A stretch of 64,000 bases of DNA from Phytohabitans houttuyneae. Its GTDB lineage: Bacteria; Actinomycetota; Actinomycetes; Mycobacteriales; Micromonosporaceae. The stretch is taken from contig NZ_BLPF01000002.1 in the NCBI RefSeq assembly GCF_011764425.1, forward strand, positions 1,116,997 to 1,180,996, written 5' to 3'. Positions within the stretch are counted from its first letter, which is position 1, and every line of letters begins with the position of its first letter. The notes beneath the pieces are model-generated. The model was not told the DNA's origin. It made no database searches and saw nothing but the letters and a program-made list of their open reading frames with translations. A program made the position numbers and the translations under genes. This document shows positions 8,540 through 17,935 of the stretch, one piece after another.

Positions 8540-10363
8540 ATGACCTTTCCGTTTGAGGACCGGCAGGACTTCGCCGACGCCGACCGTGGCCTGCTGGCGA
8601 CGCCGGACTCGGGAGTGGTCGAAAACGAGCGCGGAGCCGTCGTGTGGGACGGCGACGCCTACGCGTTCCTGTCCGGTGAGGCGGCCGACTCGGTGAACCC
8701 GAGCCTGTGGCGGCAGTCGTCGCTGGTAGCCAAGCGGGGCCTGTTCGAAGTCGTCGACGGCATCTACCAGGTGCGCGGCCTGGACCTGTCGAACGTCTCC
8801 TTCGTCGAGGGTGACACCGGGGTCATCGTGGTCGACCCGCTGATCTCGGTGGAGACCGCGGCCGCGGCCCTCCGGCTGTACCGGTCGGTCCGCGGTGACC
8901 GGCCGGTGACGGCGGTGATCTACACGCACAGCCACGTCGACCACTTCGGCGGCGTCAAGGGCGTGATCTCCCAGGAGGACGTCGACTCGGGCCGGGTGCC
9001 GGTGATCGCGCCGGAGGGTTTCCTGCGGCATGCCATCGCGGAGAATGTGTACGCCGGCACCGCGATGGCCCGCCGCGCCGGGTACATGTACGGCGCCGCG
9101 CTGCCTCGGGACGTGCGCGGCGGGGTCGGCGCGGGGCTGGGGCAGACGACGTCGACCGGGACGGTCAGCGTGATCGCCCCGACGGTCGAGATCTCCCGTA
9201 CCGGCCAGGAGCTGACCGTCGACGGCGTGCGGATGGTGTTTCAGATGGCGCCCGGCACCGAGGCGCCGGCGGAGATGCACTTCCTGTTTCCGGACCGGCG
9301 GGCGCTGTGCATGGCCGAGAACGCCACCCACACGCTGCACAACCTGCTGACCCTGCGCGGAGCGCTGGTGCGCGACCCGCACGCGTGGGCGCGGTACCTG
9401 ACCGAGGCGATCGAGATGTTCGCCGGCCAGGCCGACGTGGTGTTCGCCTCCCACCACTGGCCGACCTGGGGTGCCGACAACATCGTCGAGTTCCTGAGCC
9501 TGCAGCGTGACCTGTACGCGTACCAGCACGACCAGACCGTCCGGCTCATCAACAAGGGGTACACCGGCACCGAGATCGCCGAGATGATCGAGGTGCCGCC
9601 GGCACTGCGCAAGGCGTGGCACACGCACGGCTACTACGGCTCGATCAGCCACAACGTCAAGGCCGTCTACCAGCGGTACATGGGCTGGTACGACGGCAAC
9701 CCGGCGCGGCTGTGGCAGCATCCGCCGCAGGAGGCGGCCCGGCGCTACGTCGACTTCATGGGCGGCGCGGACGCGGTGGTCGACAAGGCCCGGCGCTGCG
9801 CCGACGAGGGCGACCTGCGGTGGGCGGCCCAGGTGCTGGACCACGTCGTGTTCGCCGACCCCGACCACAAGGACGGCCGGGCCCTGCTGGCGGACGTGCT
9901 GGAAAAGCTCGGCTTCGGCTGCGAGAACGGCACCTGGCGCAACAGCTACCTGTCCGGTGCGATGGAGCTGCGCGAGGGCAACTTCGGCACGCCCGCCGCG
10001 TCGAGCTCACCCGACATGCTCGCCCAACTGCCGCCGGAGATGTTCTTCGACGCCCTCGCCGTACAGGTCGACGGTCCGAAGGCGTGGAACGCGGACGTGG
10101 CGATCCGGTGGCGCTTTCCGGACCACGACCTGACCTTCCGGACCACCCTGCGCAACGGGGTCTTCGCGTACGTGCGCGACGGTCAGGGCGAGGTGCGCCT
10201 GACGCTCACCGTCCCGCGGGCCGCGCTGGGTCAGCTCGCCATGGGGGATGTCGAGGCGGCGGCGGCCGCCGGTCTCACCATGGACGGCGACCAGGACGCC
10301 CTGCGCCAGCTGATGGCCGTGCTCGACCCGGGGGATCCGGACTTCAACATCATCGAACCCTGA
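8540..10363 (+). CDS. Linear alkylsulfatase (SdsA1-like metallo-beta-lactamase fold)
   Basis: A 607-residue cytoplasmic enzyme of the length usual for SDS hydrolases. It removes sulfate from primary or secondary alkyl sulfates. The two-zinc motif HxHxDH is at H130, H132, D134 and H135 (THSHVDHFGG). Further ligands are expected in EMHFLFPDRRALCMAENATHT and FASHHWP. A dimerisation helix region and a C-terminal SCP2-like domain (about residues 490-607) follow. GGAGG before the ATG at 8540 fixes the start; no signal peptide is seen. A SulP anion transporter gene follows after ten bases, which would suit movement of the released sulfate. Confidence 0.92.
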   Translation: MTFPFEDRQDFADADRGLLATPDSGVVENERGAVVWDGDAYAFLSGEAADSVNPSLWRQSSLVAKRGLFEVVDGIYQVRGLDLSNVSFVEGDTGVIVVDPLISVETAAAALRLYRSVRGDRPVTAVIYTHSHVDHFGGVKGVISQEDVDSGRVPVIAPEGFLRHAIAENVYAGTAMARRAGYMYGAALPRDVRGGVGAGLGQTTSTGTVSVIAPTVEISRTGQELTVDGVRMVFQMAPGTEAPAEMHFLFPDRRALCMAENATHTLHNLLTLRGALVRDPHAWARYLTEAIEMFAGQADVVFASHHWPTWGADNIVEFLSLQRDLYAYQHDQTVRLINKGYTGTEIAEMIEVPPALRKAWHTHGYYGSISHNVKAVYQRYMGWYDGNPARLWQHPPQEAARRYVDFMGGADAVVDKARRCADEGDLRWAAQVLDHVVFADPDHKDGRALLADVLEKLGFGCENGTWRNSYLSGAMELREGNFGTPAASSSPDMLAQLPPEMFFDALAVQVDGPKAWNADVAIRWRFPDHDLTFRTTLRNGVFAYVRDGQGEVRLTLTVPRAALGQLAMGDVEAAAAAGLTMDGDQDALRQLMAVLDPGDPDFNIIEP

Positions 10364-10372
10364 CCGCGCCCG

Positions 10373-12084
10373 ATGAGGCAGCCCGGACGCGGCACCGCTT
10401 GGCTCCGCGTGGCGAACTTCGCCGCGTTGAAGCCGCGCCAGCCGATTCGCCGGCGCGGCATCGTCGCGAACGCGAGAGCCGGCCTCGTCCTGGGGGTGGA
10501 GAGTATCCCGGACAGCCTGGCCTCCGGCGTGCTGGCCGGGGTCAGCCCGGTGGCCGGACTGTACGGGGGATGTTCGGGATGCTCGGCGGTGTGCTGTTCA
10601 CCGGCACAGGGCTCCTGGCCGTGCAGTCCACCGGGGCGATGGCCATCCTCGTCGCCGACGTCGACCTCGAGGCGCTCGGCGATCCGCAGGCGGTGCTTTG
10701 CACGCTGACGCTGCTGACCGGGCTGACAATGGTGCTCGCCGGGATACTGCGCGCGGACCGCCTGCTGCGATTCGTCTCGCATTCCGTCATGACCGGGTTC
10801 GTCTCCGCGGTCGGTGTGTCGATCGTCCTGGGTCAGCTCGACAACGCCACCGGCTACACCTCCGAGGGCGCCAACCGGATCCTGCGCGCCTTCGACCTGC
10901 TCATCCATCCCGGCAGCGTGCACCTGCCCACGCTCGCCGTCGCGGTGCTCACCGCCGGCCTCATCGTGCTCCTGCGCCGCACCCGGCTCGGTGCGCTTGG
11001 CATGGTGGTCGCGGTCGCCGCCGGGTCGCTCGCGGCCGCCGGGCTGGAGGCCCTGGGACACCCGGTGGCGCTGGTCTCGCAGATCGCCGACGTGCCCGCG
11101 AGCCTCCCGGCTCCCGTCCTGCCGTCGCTCGGCGCGGTACCCGACCTGCTGCTTCCGGCGGCGTCGCTGGCGTTCGTCGGGCTGATCCAGGGTGCCGGAA
11201 TCTCGGCGAGCCTGCCCGCCGACGGCCGGGCACCGGGGCGCCTGTCCCGCGACTTCGTCGGCCAGGGCGCCGGCAACCTGCTCGCCGGGCTGTTTCGCGG
11301 CATGCCCGTCGGCGGCTCGATGTCGGCCAGCTCCCTGGCGGTCTCGGGCGGTGCCGCGAACCGGACCGCCCTGGTGCTGGCGGCGATCACCATGGCGCTG
11401 CTGGTCCTGTTCGCCGCACCGATGATCGGCCTGGTGGCCATGCCGGCCCTGGCCGCGCTGCTCATCGTCATCGGGTTCGGTGCCGTCAAGGTCGGCAAGA
11501 TCAGGTCCGTCGCCGGCGCGGGCCAGCTCCCGGCCACGGTCATGGCCGTCACGTTCCTGCTCACGCTGCTGCTGCCGCTGCAGTTCGCGGTCCTCGTCGG
11601 GGTGGGCATCTCCGCGGTCGTGTTCGTCGCGCAGCAAGCCGGCGGCCTGCGCCTGCGGCGCATCCAGCTGGAGCGCGGCCGGGCCGTCGAAACAAGTCCG
11701 CCGGCGACGCTTCCTGCCGGCGAGGTCGTCATCCTCCAGCCCTACGGCGCGATCTTCTACGCCACCGCCACCACGCTCCGCGAGGTGCTGCCCCAGCCCG
11801 ACGCGCGGACCCGCGACGCGGTGGTCATCCTGCGGCTGCGCGGAGCCGAGAAGGCCGGCGCGACCCTGCTGCGCGAGCTGGGGGACTACGCCGGCGCCCT
11901 GCGCGGCGCCGGCAGCAAACTCGTCGTCGTCACCGACAACACACACCTGCTCGACCAGCTCGGCGGCATCGACAGCATCGGCGAGGAAAACCTCTACCAC
12001 AGCACCCGTACCATCGGGGAAGCCCTGCGCCACGCCGCCGCGGACGCCCACGACTGGATCGGCGGACGGACGGCGGCGCGATGA
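10373..12084 (+). pseudogene. SulP-family anion transporter with STAS domain, frameshifted in a G run
   Basis: A membrane transporter for sulfate, bicarbonate or related anions. The first frame gives RAGLVLGVESIPDSLASG and VSPVAGLYG. It is lost at the five-G run 10565-10569. One added G joins it to GMFGMLGGVLFTG and the full set of membrane helices, giving about 570 residues. The C-terminal STAS domain starts near VVILQPYGAIFYATA. The alkylsulfatase gene lies ten bases upstream and a 45-residue membrane protein is coupled downstream. The break matches the other single-base G/C-run deletions here, so the gene is probably functional. Confidence 0.8.
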
Positions 12085-12218
12085 CCAACCACATCGTGGC
12101 CGCGATCGTGACCGCTGTCGCCACCGCGGCGGCCGTCTGGCTCGGGCTCCGCCGGCGGGAGGAACCGCCCAAGGACCACGACCACGGGGACTGGCCGCCG
12201 GACCAAATGCATCTTTAA
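12081..12218 (+). CDS. 45-residue membrane protein coupled to the SulP transporter
   Basis: The ATG overlaps the SulP stop codon (ATGA). The product has one membrane helix (IVAAIVTAVATAAAVWLGL), then an RRRE stop-transfer charge cluster and an acidic, histidine-containing tail (PPKDHDHGDWPPDQMHL). Its size, topology and tight coupling suggest a small accessory subunit of the transporter. That role is inference. Confidence 0.55.
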   Translation: MTNHIVAAIVTAVATAAAVWLGLRRREEPPKDHDHGDWPPDQMHL

Positions 12219-12245
12219 GTGTTGTAATAGGACATACTCGACGGC

Positions 12246-12920
12246 ATGGAGGACGCGTCGAGCCGACCGCGCTGGGAGTTGCTGCTCGCTCTGATGATGG
12301 CGCTGGCGGCCGTCGGCACGGCCTGGGCCGGCTTCCAGAGCGCCAAGTGGAGCGGCGTGCAGGCGGACTCCTACGCCGCGGCCGGAGCCGCCCGTGCCGA
12401 GGCCGGTCAGGCGGCGACCGTTGCCAGCCGGCAACGCACCATCGACGTCGTCTCGTTCACCGCCTGGCTCAACGCTCTCAACGCCGAGATCGTCGCCAAC
12501 CCCGCCGCTCGGCCGTCCGGAAACTACCAACCCGACCCCGACCAGGTGTCCGGGTTTCTGTTCAACCGCTTCCGGCCGGACTTCCGGCCGGCTGTCGGCG
12601 CCTGGCTGGCCACCCGCCCGCTCCTCAACCCGGCGGCGCCGGCCACCCCGTTCGACATGCCCGAGTACCGCCTCGCGGCGGAAGCCGCCTCCCAGGAGCT
12701 GGTCGAGGAGGCCGAGCGGCAGTCGGCCACGGCACGCGCCGCCAACCAGCGCAGCGACAACTACGTGCTGACCGCGGTCATCTTCGCCCTCGTGCTGCTC
12801 TTCGCCGGCCTGGCCAGCAAGTCCAGGAACCGCACGACCCAGAACACGCTCACCGGACTGGCCCTCGCCGCCCTCGCCGGCTGCGTCCTCACCTTGGCGT
12901 TCTTCCCGGTCGAGGTGTGA
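12246..12920 (+). CDS. Conserved membrane protein (DUF4337-like)
   Basis: A 224-residue protein with one N-terminal membrane helix (LLLALMMALAAVGTAWAGF), a helical extracytoplasmic middle rich in Ala/Glu, and two C-terminal helices (NYVLTAVIFALVLLFAGLA and LTGLALAALAGCVLTLAFF). The WAGFQSAKW motif after the first helix and the overall layout recall DUF4337-type proteins. It follows the SulP unit by 27 bp and may be co-transcribed. Function unknown. Confidence 0.7.
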   Translation: MEDASSRPRWELLLALMMALAAVGTAWAGFQSAKWSGVQADSYAAAGAARAEAGQAATVASRQRTIDVVSFTAWLNALNAEIVANPAARPSGNYQPDPDQVSGFLFNRFRPDFRPAVGAWLATRPLLNPAAPATPFDMPEYRLAAEAASQELVEEAERQSATARAANQRSDNYVLTAVIFALVLLFAGLASKSRNRTTQNTLTGLALAALAGCVLTLAFFPVEV

Positions 12921-13230
12921 ACGCCGGCTCGAAAATTTCGGTCAATCAATATGGCTCGTGGCCTGTGTTTTTCTGCGTCCGGTTGGCGATGCCGTGCGGC
13001 GCTGTGCGACTGACACGGCCGAAACCTCCCGCTCCGATGTCGCAACTTGCGGCGGTTTGCGCCCGCTCGGATACCCGTGCGGTGCGGCGATAACGGGCAT
13101 CCGGCCGAACCGCGGCATCCTTCACCATGAGATTTAGGTACTTGGATGTTTCGATAGAATTTCGTAATCTGGTGCCTCGGCCAGCCCGTCGATCCGCGGG
13201 GGAGAGCCGCACGAGCCAGTGGAGCGACCC
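12921..13230. other. 310-bp intergenic region upstream of the GH30 xylanase
   Basis: No gene is supported. It contains the palindrome CGAAA-A-TTTCG at 12931-12941 and two TTTCG words at 13150-13154 and 13160-13164. A weak promoter-like pair, TTGGAT (13142-13147) and TAATCT (13165-13170), is 17 nt apart. Local AT content is higher than in the flanking genes. Confidence 0.45.
12931..12941. promoter_or_regulatory. Palindrome CGAAA-A-TTTCG, possible xylanase operator
   Basis: A perfect 5-1-5 palindrome about 290 bp before the GH30 start. From memory, GAAA-N-TTTC palindromes have been reported upstream of actinomycete xylanase genes, so an operator role is plausible. The other xylanase in the window lacks this exact motif. 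Confidence 0.35.
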
Positions 13231-14982
13231 ATGAAGAAGTCCCAGATCGCGTTGGTGGCCGCGGCGACGGCGGTGGTCACCGCGGCGGGCGTGCTGACCG
13301 CCCCGCCGCTGTTGGCCGCGACACCCGACATCACCGTCAACACCGCCTCCTCGTTCCAGACGATCGACGGGTTCGGCGCCGCGACGCCGATCTTCAACGG
13401 TTCCGGCAGCCCGTGGACGACCGGCGAAACCCAGACCCTCGTCGGTATGGGCCCGGGGCAGCTCGGCCTGTCGATCGTGCGGACCGTGGTGTCCCCCGTG
13501 GCCAGCGAGTGGGGCCTGTACGCGAGCAGCCTGCAGACGGCGAAGTCGTACGGCTCCGGCGTCAAGATCCTCGCTTCGCCCTGGACCGCCCCGGCCAACT
13601 TCAAGACGAACAACAGCAGGGTCGGCGGCGGCAAGCTGCGGACCGACTTCTACGACGACTATGCCGAGCACCTCAACGGCTACGTCCAGTACATGAAGAA
13701 CCAGGGCGTCACGGTCGACGTGACCTCGGTCCAGAACGAGCCGGACTGGCACCCCGACTACGACTCGATGGACTGGTCCGGCACCGAGCTGCGCAACTGG
13801 GTCCGCGACCAGGGCGCCAAGGTCCGGGACACCAAGCTCATGGTCGCCGAGTCGCTGCGGTTCAACCGCGCGTTCACCGACCCCACGCTGCAGGACGCCA
13901 CCGCGCGCAACAACGTCGGCTACATGGGCGGCCACCTGTATGACGCGGAGAACAGCGGAAACCTCTCCCCGTACCCGCTGGCCAACCAGTACGGCAAGAA
14001 CCAGTGGATGACCGAGTGGAACCTGCACGCGGCCGACGGCAGCGGCTCGAACATCTGGGGCAACGCCAGCAACGCGGTCGTCTGGAACGAAACCCTGGAC
14101 GACATCATGCGCACCGTGCACCGGTCGATGGAGGCCAGTTGGAGCGCCTACATCTGGTGGTACGGCCGCCGCTTCTACTCCTTCATCGGTGACGGCGACG
14201 CGCAGTACGGCACCACGAAGGGCGCGGTCCTGCGACGCGGCCAGGCGTTCTCGCAGTACGCCAAGTACGTCCGGCCCGGTGACAAGCGGGTCGCCCTCAC
14301 CAAGAGCTCCAGAGCCTCCTCGCTGGAGGTCACGGCTTACCAGGGCAGGGGCAAGATCACGCTGGTGATCCTGAACCGCTCCAACAGCGCGGTCAACAAC
14401 GCCGTCATCCAGACACCGCAGAGCATCTCGGCGGCCGAGTACACGGTGACGTCGCAAAACCTCGGCGCCGCGTCACAGCCGGCGAACCTCAGCGACGGGC
14501 AGGCAACCGTCAACGTTCCCGCCCGGAGTATCTCCACCGTCACCATCACCGAGGGCTCCGTACCCACGACGCCGCCGACCACCCCGCCGACGACCCCACC
14601 CACCACACCACCGACCACCCCGCCGACGACGCCTCCGACGACCCCGCCGACCACTCCGCCGCCGGGCACCGGCGCGTGCACGGTGACCAACGCGGTCAGC
14701 GCGTGGAACAACGGCCTGGTCGACAACATCACCATCGCCAACACCGGCACGAGCCCGGTCAACGGCTGGTCGCTGAGATTCACCCTCGGATCCGGTCAGA
14801 CCATCACCTCCGGCTGGAACGCCACCTACTCGCCGAACAGCGGCCAGGTGACCGCGACGAACGTCAGCCACAACAGCTCGATACCACCCGGAGGCTCGAC
14901 CACCATCGGCTTCCAAGCCACCCACGGCGGCAACAGCGCCGCACCGACCGGCTTCACCCTCAACGGCACCGCCTGCAGCTGA
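13231..14982 (+). CDS. GH30 glucuronoxylanase-like enzyme with (TTPP)n linker and CBM2
   Basis: A secreted 583-residue glycosidase. The signal peptide is about residues 1-29 (AATAVVTAAGVLTAPP, cleavage near LLAA). The GH30 barrel with its side beta-domain spans about 33-440. The acid/base is E170 in SVQNEPDWHP and the nucleophile is E262 in WMTEWNLH. The layout is typical of bacterial GH30_8 enzymes that cut xylan near glucuronic acid branches, but the subfamily is inferred. A linker of eight TTPP units precedes a CBM2 (ACTVTNAVSAWNNGLVDNI to the final cysteine). The ATG at 13231 follows GGAG. It probably complements the GH11 xylanase. Confidence 0.93.
   Translation: MKKSQIALVAAATAVVTAAGVLTAPPLLAATPDITVNTASSFQTIDGFGAATPIFNGSGSPWTTGETQTLVGMGPGQLGLSIVRTVVSPVASEWGLYASSLQTAKSYGSGVKILASPWTAPANFKTNNSRVGGGKLRTDFYDDYAEHLNGYVQYMKNQGVTVDVTSVQNEPDWHPDYDSMDWSGTELRNWVRDQGAKVRDTKLMVAESLRFNRAFTDPTLQDATARNNVGYMGGHLYDAENSGNLSPYPLANQYGKNQWMTEWNLHAADGSGSNIWGNASNAVVWNETLDDIMRTVHRSMEASWSAYIWWYGRRFYSFIGDGDAQYGTTKGAVLRRGQAFSQYAKYVRPGDKRVALTKSSRASSLEVTAYQGRGKITLVILNRSNSAVNNAVIQTPQSISAAEYTVTSQNLGAASQPANLSDGQATVNVPARSISTVTITEGSVPTTPPTTPPTTPPTTPPTTPPTTPPTTPPTTPPPGTGACTVTNAVSAWNNGLVDNITIANTGTSPVNGWSLRFTLGSGQTITSGWNATYSPNSGQVTATNVSHNSSIPPGGSTTIGFQATHGGNSAAPTGFTLNGTACS
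14566..14661 (+). repeat. Eight 12-bp repeats encoding the TTPP linker
   Basis: Eight in-frame 12-nt units, each coding Thr-Thr-Pro-Pro, with synonymous differences (acg/acc, ccg/cca/cct). They form the flexible linker between the GH30 catalytic part and its CBM2. Copy number could vary between strains. Confidence 0.85.
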
Positions 14983-14991
14983 GCCTTCCCG

Positions 14992-15027
14992 CGTGGCCGG
15001 GTCCGGTGCGCACCGGACCCGGCCACG
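14992..15027. terminator. Loopless 36-bp perfect palindrome, probable bidirectional terminator
   Basis: Two 18-base arms (CGTGGCCGGGTCCGGTGC and its reverse complement) meet with no spacer. The palindrome starts ten bases after the GH30 stop and ends six bases before the stop of the convergent MFS gene. In RNA it would fold into an 18-bp stem with a few central bases open. Confidence 0.75.
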
Positions 15028-15032
15028 TCGCC

Positions 15033-16222
15033 TCACCGGGTGCCCGGCACCGTGGCGTCCTCGCGACGGCGAATTCTCGGTGAAAGGGCGAGCAGACCGG
15101 ACGCGGCGAGAGCACACGCCGCCGCGCAGCACATCCACAGCAGCACAGGGCTGATCGAGAACAGGCCGCTGCCGCCGACCGAAGCGGCCAGCCAGCCCCC
15201 GACCACGCCATTCCCTGGAAGCCGGCATAGCGGCCACGCAGGTGCTCAGGGGAGAGGCGGGCGACGATCACACCGGTGACCGCGGCGGGCAGGATCTCAC
15301 CAAGGGTCCAGATGGCCACCGTGGCGAAGTAGGCCGGCGCCGAGTGGGCGGCGGCCGTCAGGCCGTAGCCCAGGCCGACGAGCGCCACGCCGGCCGCCCA
15401 GACCCGACCCGGGTCCGGTCGGCCCAGCCAGGGCCCGATGAACGGCTGGACGATGCAGATGAGCAAGCCGTTGAGCGCCATGCAGAGTCCGTACACCGAC
15501 GCGGAGACACCGTTTTCCCGCATGGCCAGCGGCAGTGTCATGTCGGACTGGTAGTACACGAAGTAGTAGCCGAAGACGCAGGCGGTGAAGGCGACCATCG
15601 TCCGGTCTCGCAGAACCACCCGGAAGCCTCCCGGCGAGCCCGCGGTTCCGCGCCGCGGCCGGGTCTCCGGCACCAGCCACCAGATCAGCAGCCCGAACAG
15701 CGCGCCGGTGATCGCGTCCGCCCAGAACAGGACGGTGAACCCGCGCGCGGCGAGGAAGCCGGCGGCGGCCATCGCGCTCGCGAAGCCGACGTTGGCGGCA
15801 AGGAAGAGCAGGCCGAACGCGCGGGCCCGGCCGGCCGGCGGTATCAGGTCGGCGACCAGCGCCTGGGAGGCCGGCCGGTAGAGGTCGATCGTGACGCCGA
15901 GGGCCAGGACCAGCGCGACGATCGCCGCAACATGCCGGGTGTACGCCAAGGCGACCATCAAGACGGCGGTACTGCACGTCCCGGCCAGCAGCGTCGCCCG
16001 CCGGCCGATACGGTCCGCGAGCACTCCGCCGAGCAGTTGTGAGACAAGCGATCCGGCGCCGAAGGCCGCCATCACGCCGCCGGCGACCAGCACCGAGATA
16101 CCGCGGTCCTCGACAAGGTAGAGCGTCATGAAGGGCACGACCATGGTGCCCATCCGGTTGATGAGCGTGCCGGCCCACAGGACCCAGAAGGCCTTGGGCA
16201 GCCCGCGTTGCGGGGCGGTCAC
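15033..16222 (-). pseudogene. MFS drug/metabolite transporter, frameshifted near its 3' end
   Basis: A 12-helix major-facilitator protein. It has helix 1 FWVLWAGTLINRMGTMVVPF, the loop signature GGVLADRIGRRATLL after helix 2, and many further hydrophobic helices. The frame is lost after YAGFQGMAWSG at the five-C run 15196-15200 (five G on the coding strand). One added base restores the last helices (LFSISPVLLWMCCAAACALA) and the stop at 15033, giving about 396 residues from GTG 16222. A longer start at 16405 is possible but adds a charged non-conserved stretch. It is divergent from the GbsR/MarR-type regulator and shares its operator region. Confidence 0.75.
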
Positions 16223-16400
16223 GACCGGACGAAAGTGGATCCCCGCAGAAGGGCGGCCTGGCGTCGGACCCGCGCCGGGGCGGCGGCGGGAGTCAGCGAC
16301 AGGAAGGCGGCCTTCGGGATCATGTGCCAGATCCTGCTGATCACGCCGGCGGCCGGTCAACACGTTTTCTTCGGTCGCACGAGGCATAGGCCGCCGGCTG

Positions 16401-16436
16401 TTCATTGAATACGCTTCGTTCAGTATCCTCTGAACG
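16401..16436. promoter_or_regulatory. Palindromic operator region between MFS gene and GbsR/MarR-type regulator
   Basis: TTCA-T-TGAA (16401-16409) is followed by a perfect 7-bp inverted repeat, CGTTCAG-N6-CTGAACG (16417-16436). Both share the TTCA/TGAA core and lie 17-52 bp before the regulator ATG, so autoregulation and control of the divergent MFS gene are likely. Confidence 0.5.
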
Positions 16437-16452
16437 TCAGGGGGTGTGAGCC

Positions 16453-16950
16453 ATGACCGAGCCGTCGCCGGGTGAGCGCGAGTTCATCGAGCGGATCGGC
16501 ATGTTCTTCGAGACGCTCGGCAGCTCCCGGATGATGGGCCGGATCTACGCCTGGCTGATGATCGGCCCGCAGCAACGGCAGTCGATCACCGAGCTGGCGG
16601 CGGCGCTTCGGGCGAGCAAGGCCTCGATCAGCACAGTGATCCGGCAGCTCGAGCTCGGCCAGCTGGTCGAGCGAGTGCCGGTGCCGAACACCCGGCAGCA
16701 CCACTACCAGCTCAGGTCCGGTGGTTGGGCGCAGATCCTGCGGGCCCGGGTAGCCAGGCTCCGTCCCGGGATCGAGGCCGCACGCTTCGGTCTGTCCGTT
16801 GTGGGCGAAGACCGGCCACAACAGCGCGAGCGGCTGTACGAGCTGATGGACTTCTTCGACTTCGTCGGCGTCGAGTACGGCGAGGAGCACGTCCACCGCT
16901 GGGAGGCGTACGCCGAGCAGGCGCGAAGTCGTCGGGCCGAGCAGCCGTGA
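16453..16950 (+). CDS. GbsR/MarR-type winged-helix regulator
   Basis: A 165-residue DNA-binding protein. Helices around [27 protein letters not shown], then [23 protein letters not shown], form the winged helix of GbsR-like MarR proteins. The C-terminal helices ([21 protein letters not shown]) form the dimer interface. It is followed by an ABC ATPase and permease and is divergent from an MFS exporter. A regulator of drug or metabolite export is therefore the natural reading; the inducer is unknown. The ATG follows GGGGG with short spacing. Confidence 0.87.
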   Translation: MTEPSPGEREFIERIGMFFETLGSSRMMGRIYAWLMIGPQQRQSITELAAALRASKASISTVIRQLELGQLVERVPVPNTRQHHYQLRSGGWAQILRARVARLRPGIEAARFGLSVVGEDRPQQRERLYELMDFFDFVGVEYGEEHVHRWEAYAEQARSRRAEQP

Positions 16951-17008
16951 CGACCGTCCCGCGCGCACCATGCCTGACTCTTCCTTCTCTCCACTGTGGA
17001 GTGTTGAC

Positions 17009-17935
17009 GTGAGCGTTTCCGACTCGCCGGCGATCGAGATAGCCGGCCTCACGAAGTCGTTCGGCCGTGCCAAGGCCCTGGACGGGCTCGACCTGACCGT
17101 CGAGTCCGGTCAGGTGCACGGCTTCCTCGGACCCAACGGCAGCGGTAAGACCACCACCATCCGGATCCTGCTCGGCCTGCTGCGGTCCGACGCCGGTACC
17201 GTCCGGATGCTCGGCGGCGACCCGTGGCGGGACGCCGTGGCCCTGCACCGGCGCCTGGCGTACGTGCCCGGCGACGTCAACCTCTGGCCGAACATCACCG
17301 GCGGCGAGGTCATCGACCTGCTCGGCCGGATGCGCGGCGGACTGGACCGGGCCCGGCGTGCGGAGCTGCTGGAGCGGTTCGACCTCGACCCCCGCAAGAA
17401 GTCCCGCACCTACTCCAAGGGCAACCGGCAAAAGGTCGCCCTGATCGCCGCTCTGGCCTCGGACGCCGAGCTGCTGCTGCTCGACGAGCCGACCTCCGGG
17501 CTGGACCCGTTGATGGAGGCGCAGTTTCAGCAGTGCATCCACCAGGTCAAGGCCGAGGGCCGCACGGTGCTGCTGTCCAGCCACATCCTGGCCGAGGTGG
17601 AGGCGCTGTGCGACCGGGTCAGCATCATCCGGCTCGGGCGCACGGTGGAGACCGGCACGCTGAGCGAGCTGCGCCACCTGACCCGTACCTCGATCTCGGT
17701 GGAGACCACCCAGCCGCTGACCGGCATCGAGGCGCTGGCCGGTGTCCACGACCTGGTCCTCGAGGACCACCACGCGCGGTTCGACGTGGACACCGCCGAG
17801 CTCGACGAGGTGGTGCGCAAGCTTGCCCCGCTGGGCGTGCGGAGCCTGATCAGCACGCCGCCGACGCTGGAGGAGATGTTCCTGCGCCACTACGGCGACG
17901 AGGACGGCGCCGAGGCGAAGGCGGCGGCGCGATGA
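17009..17935 (+). CDS. ABC exporter ATPase
   Basis: A 308-residue nucleotide-binding subunit of a DrrA-like antibiotic/drug exporter. It has Walker [11 protein letters not shown], a signature region YSKGNRQK (degenerate relative to LSGGQ, as in this subfamily), Walker [15 protein letters not shown] and the switch histidine in LLSSHILAE. The C-terminal extension of about 80 residues is usual for these exporters. I prefer GTG 17009, preceded by GGAG, over ATG 16970, which adds 13 poorly conserved residues. The stop overlaps the permease ATG (ATGA). Probably controlled by the upstream regulator. Confidence 0.9.
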   Translation: MSVSDSPAIEIAGLTKSFGRAKALDGLDLTVESGQVHGFLGPNGSGKTTTIRILLGLLRSDAGTVRMLGGDPWRDAVALHRRLAYVPGDVNLWPNITGGEVIDLLGRMRGGLDRARRAELLERFDLDPRKKSRTYSKGNRQKVALIAALASDAELLLLDEPTSGLDPLMEAQFQQCIHQVKAEGRTVLLSSHILAEVEALCDRVSIIRLGRTVETGTLSELRHLTRTSISVETTQPLTGIEALAGVHDLVLEDHHARFDVDTAELDEVVRKLAPLGVRSLISTPPTLEEMFLRHYGDEDGAEAKAAAR

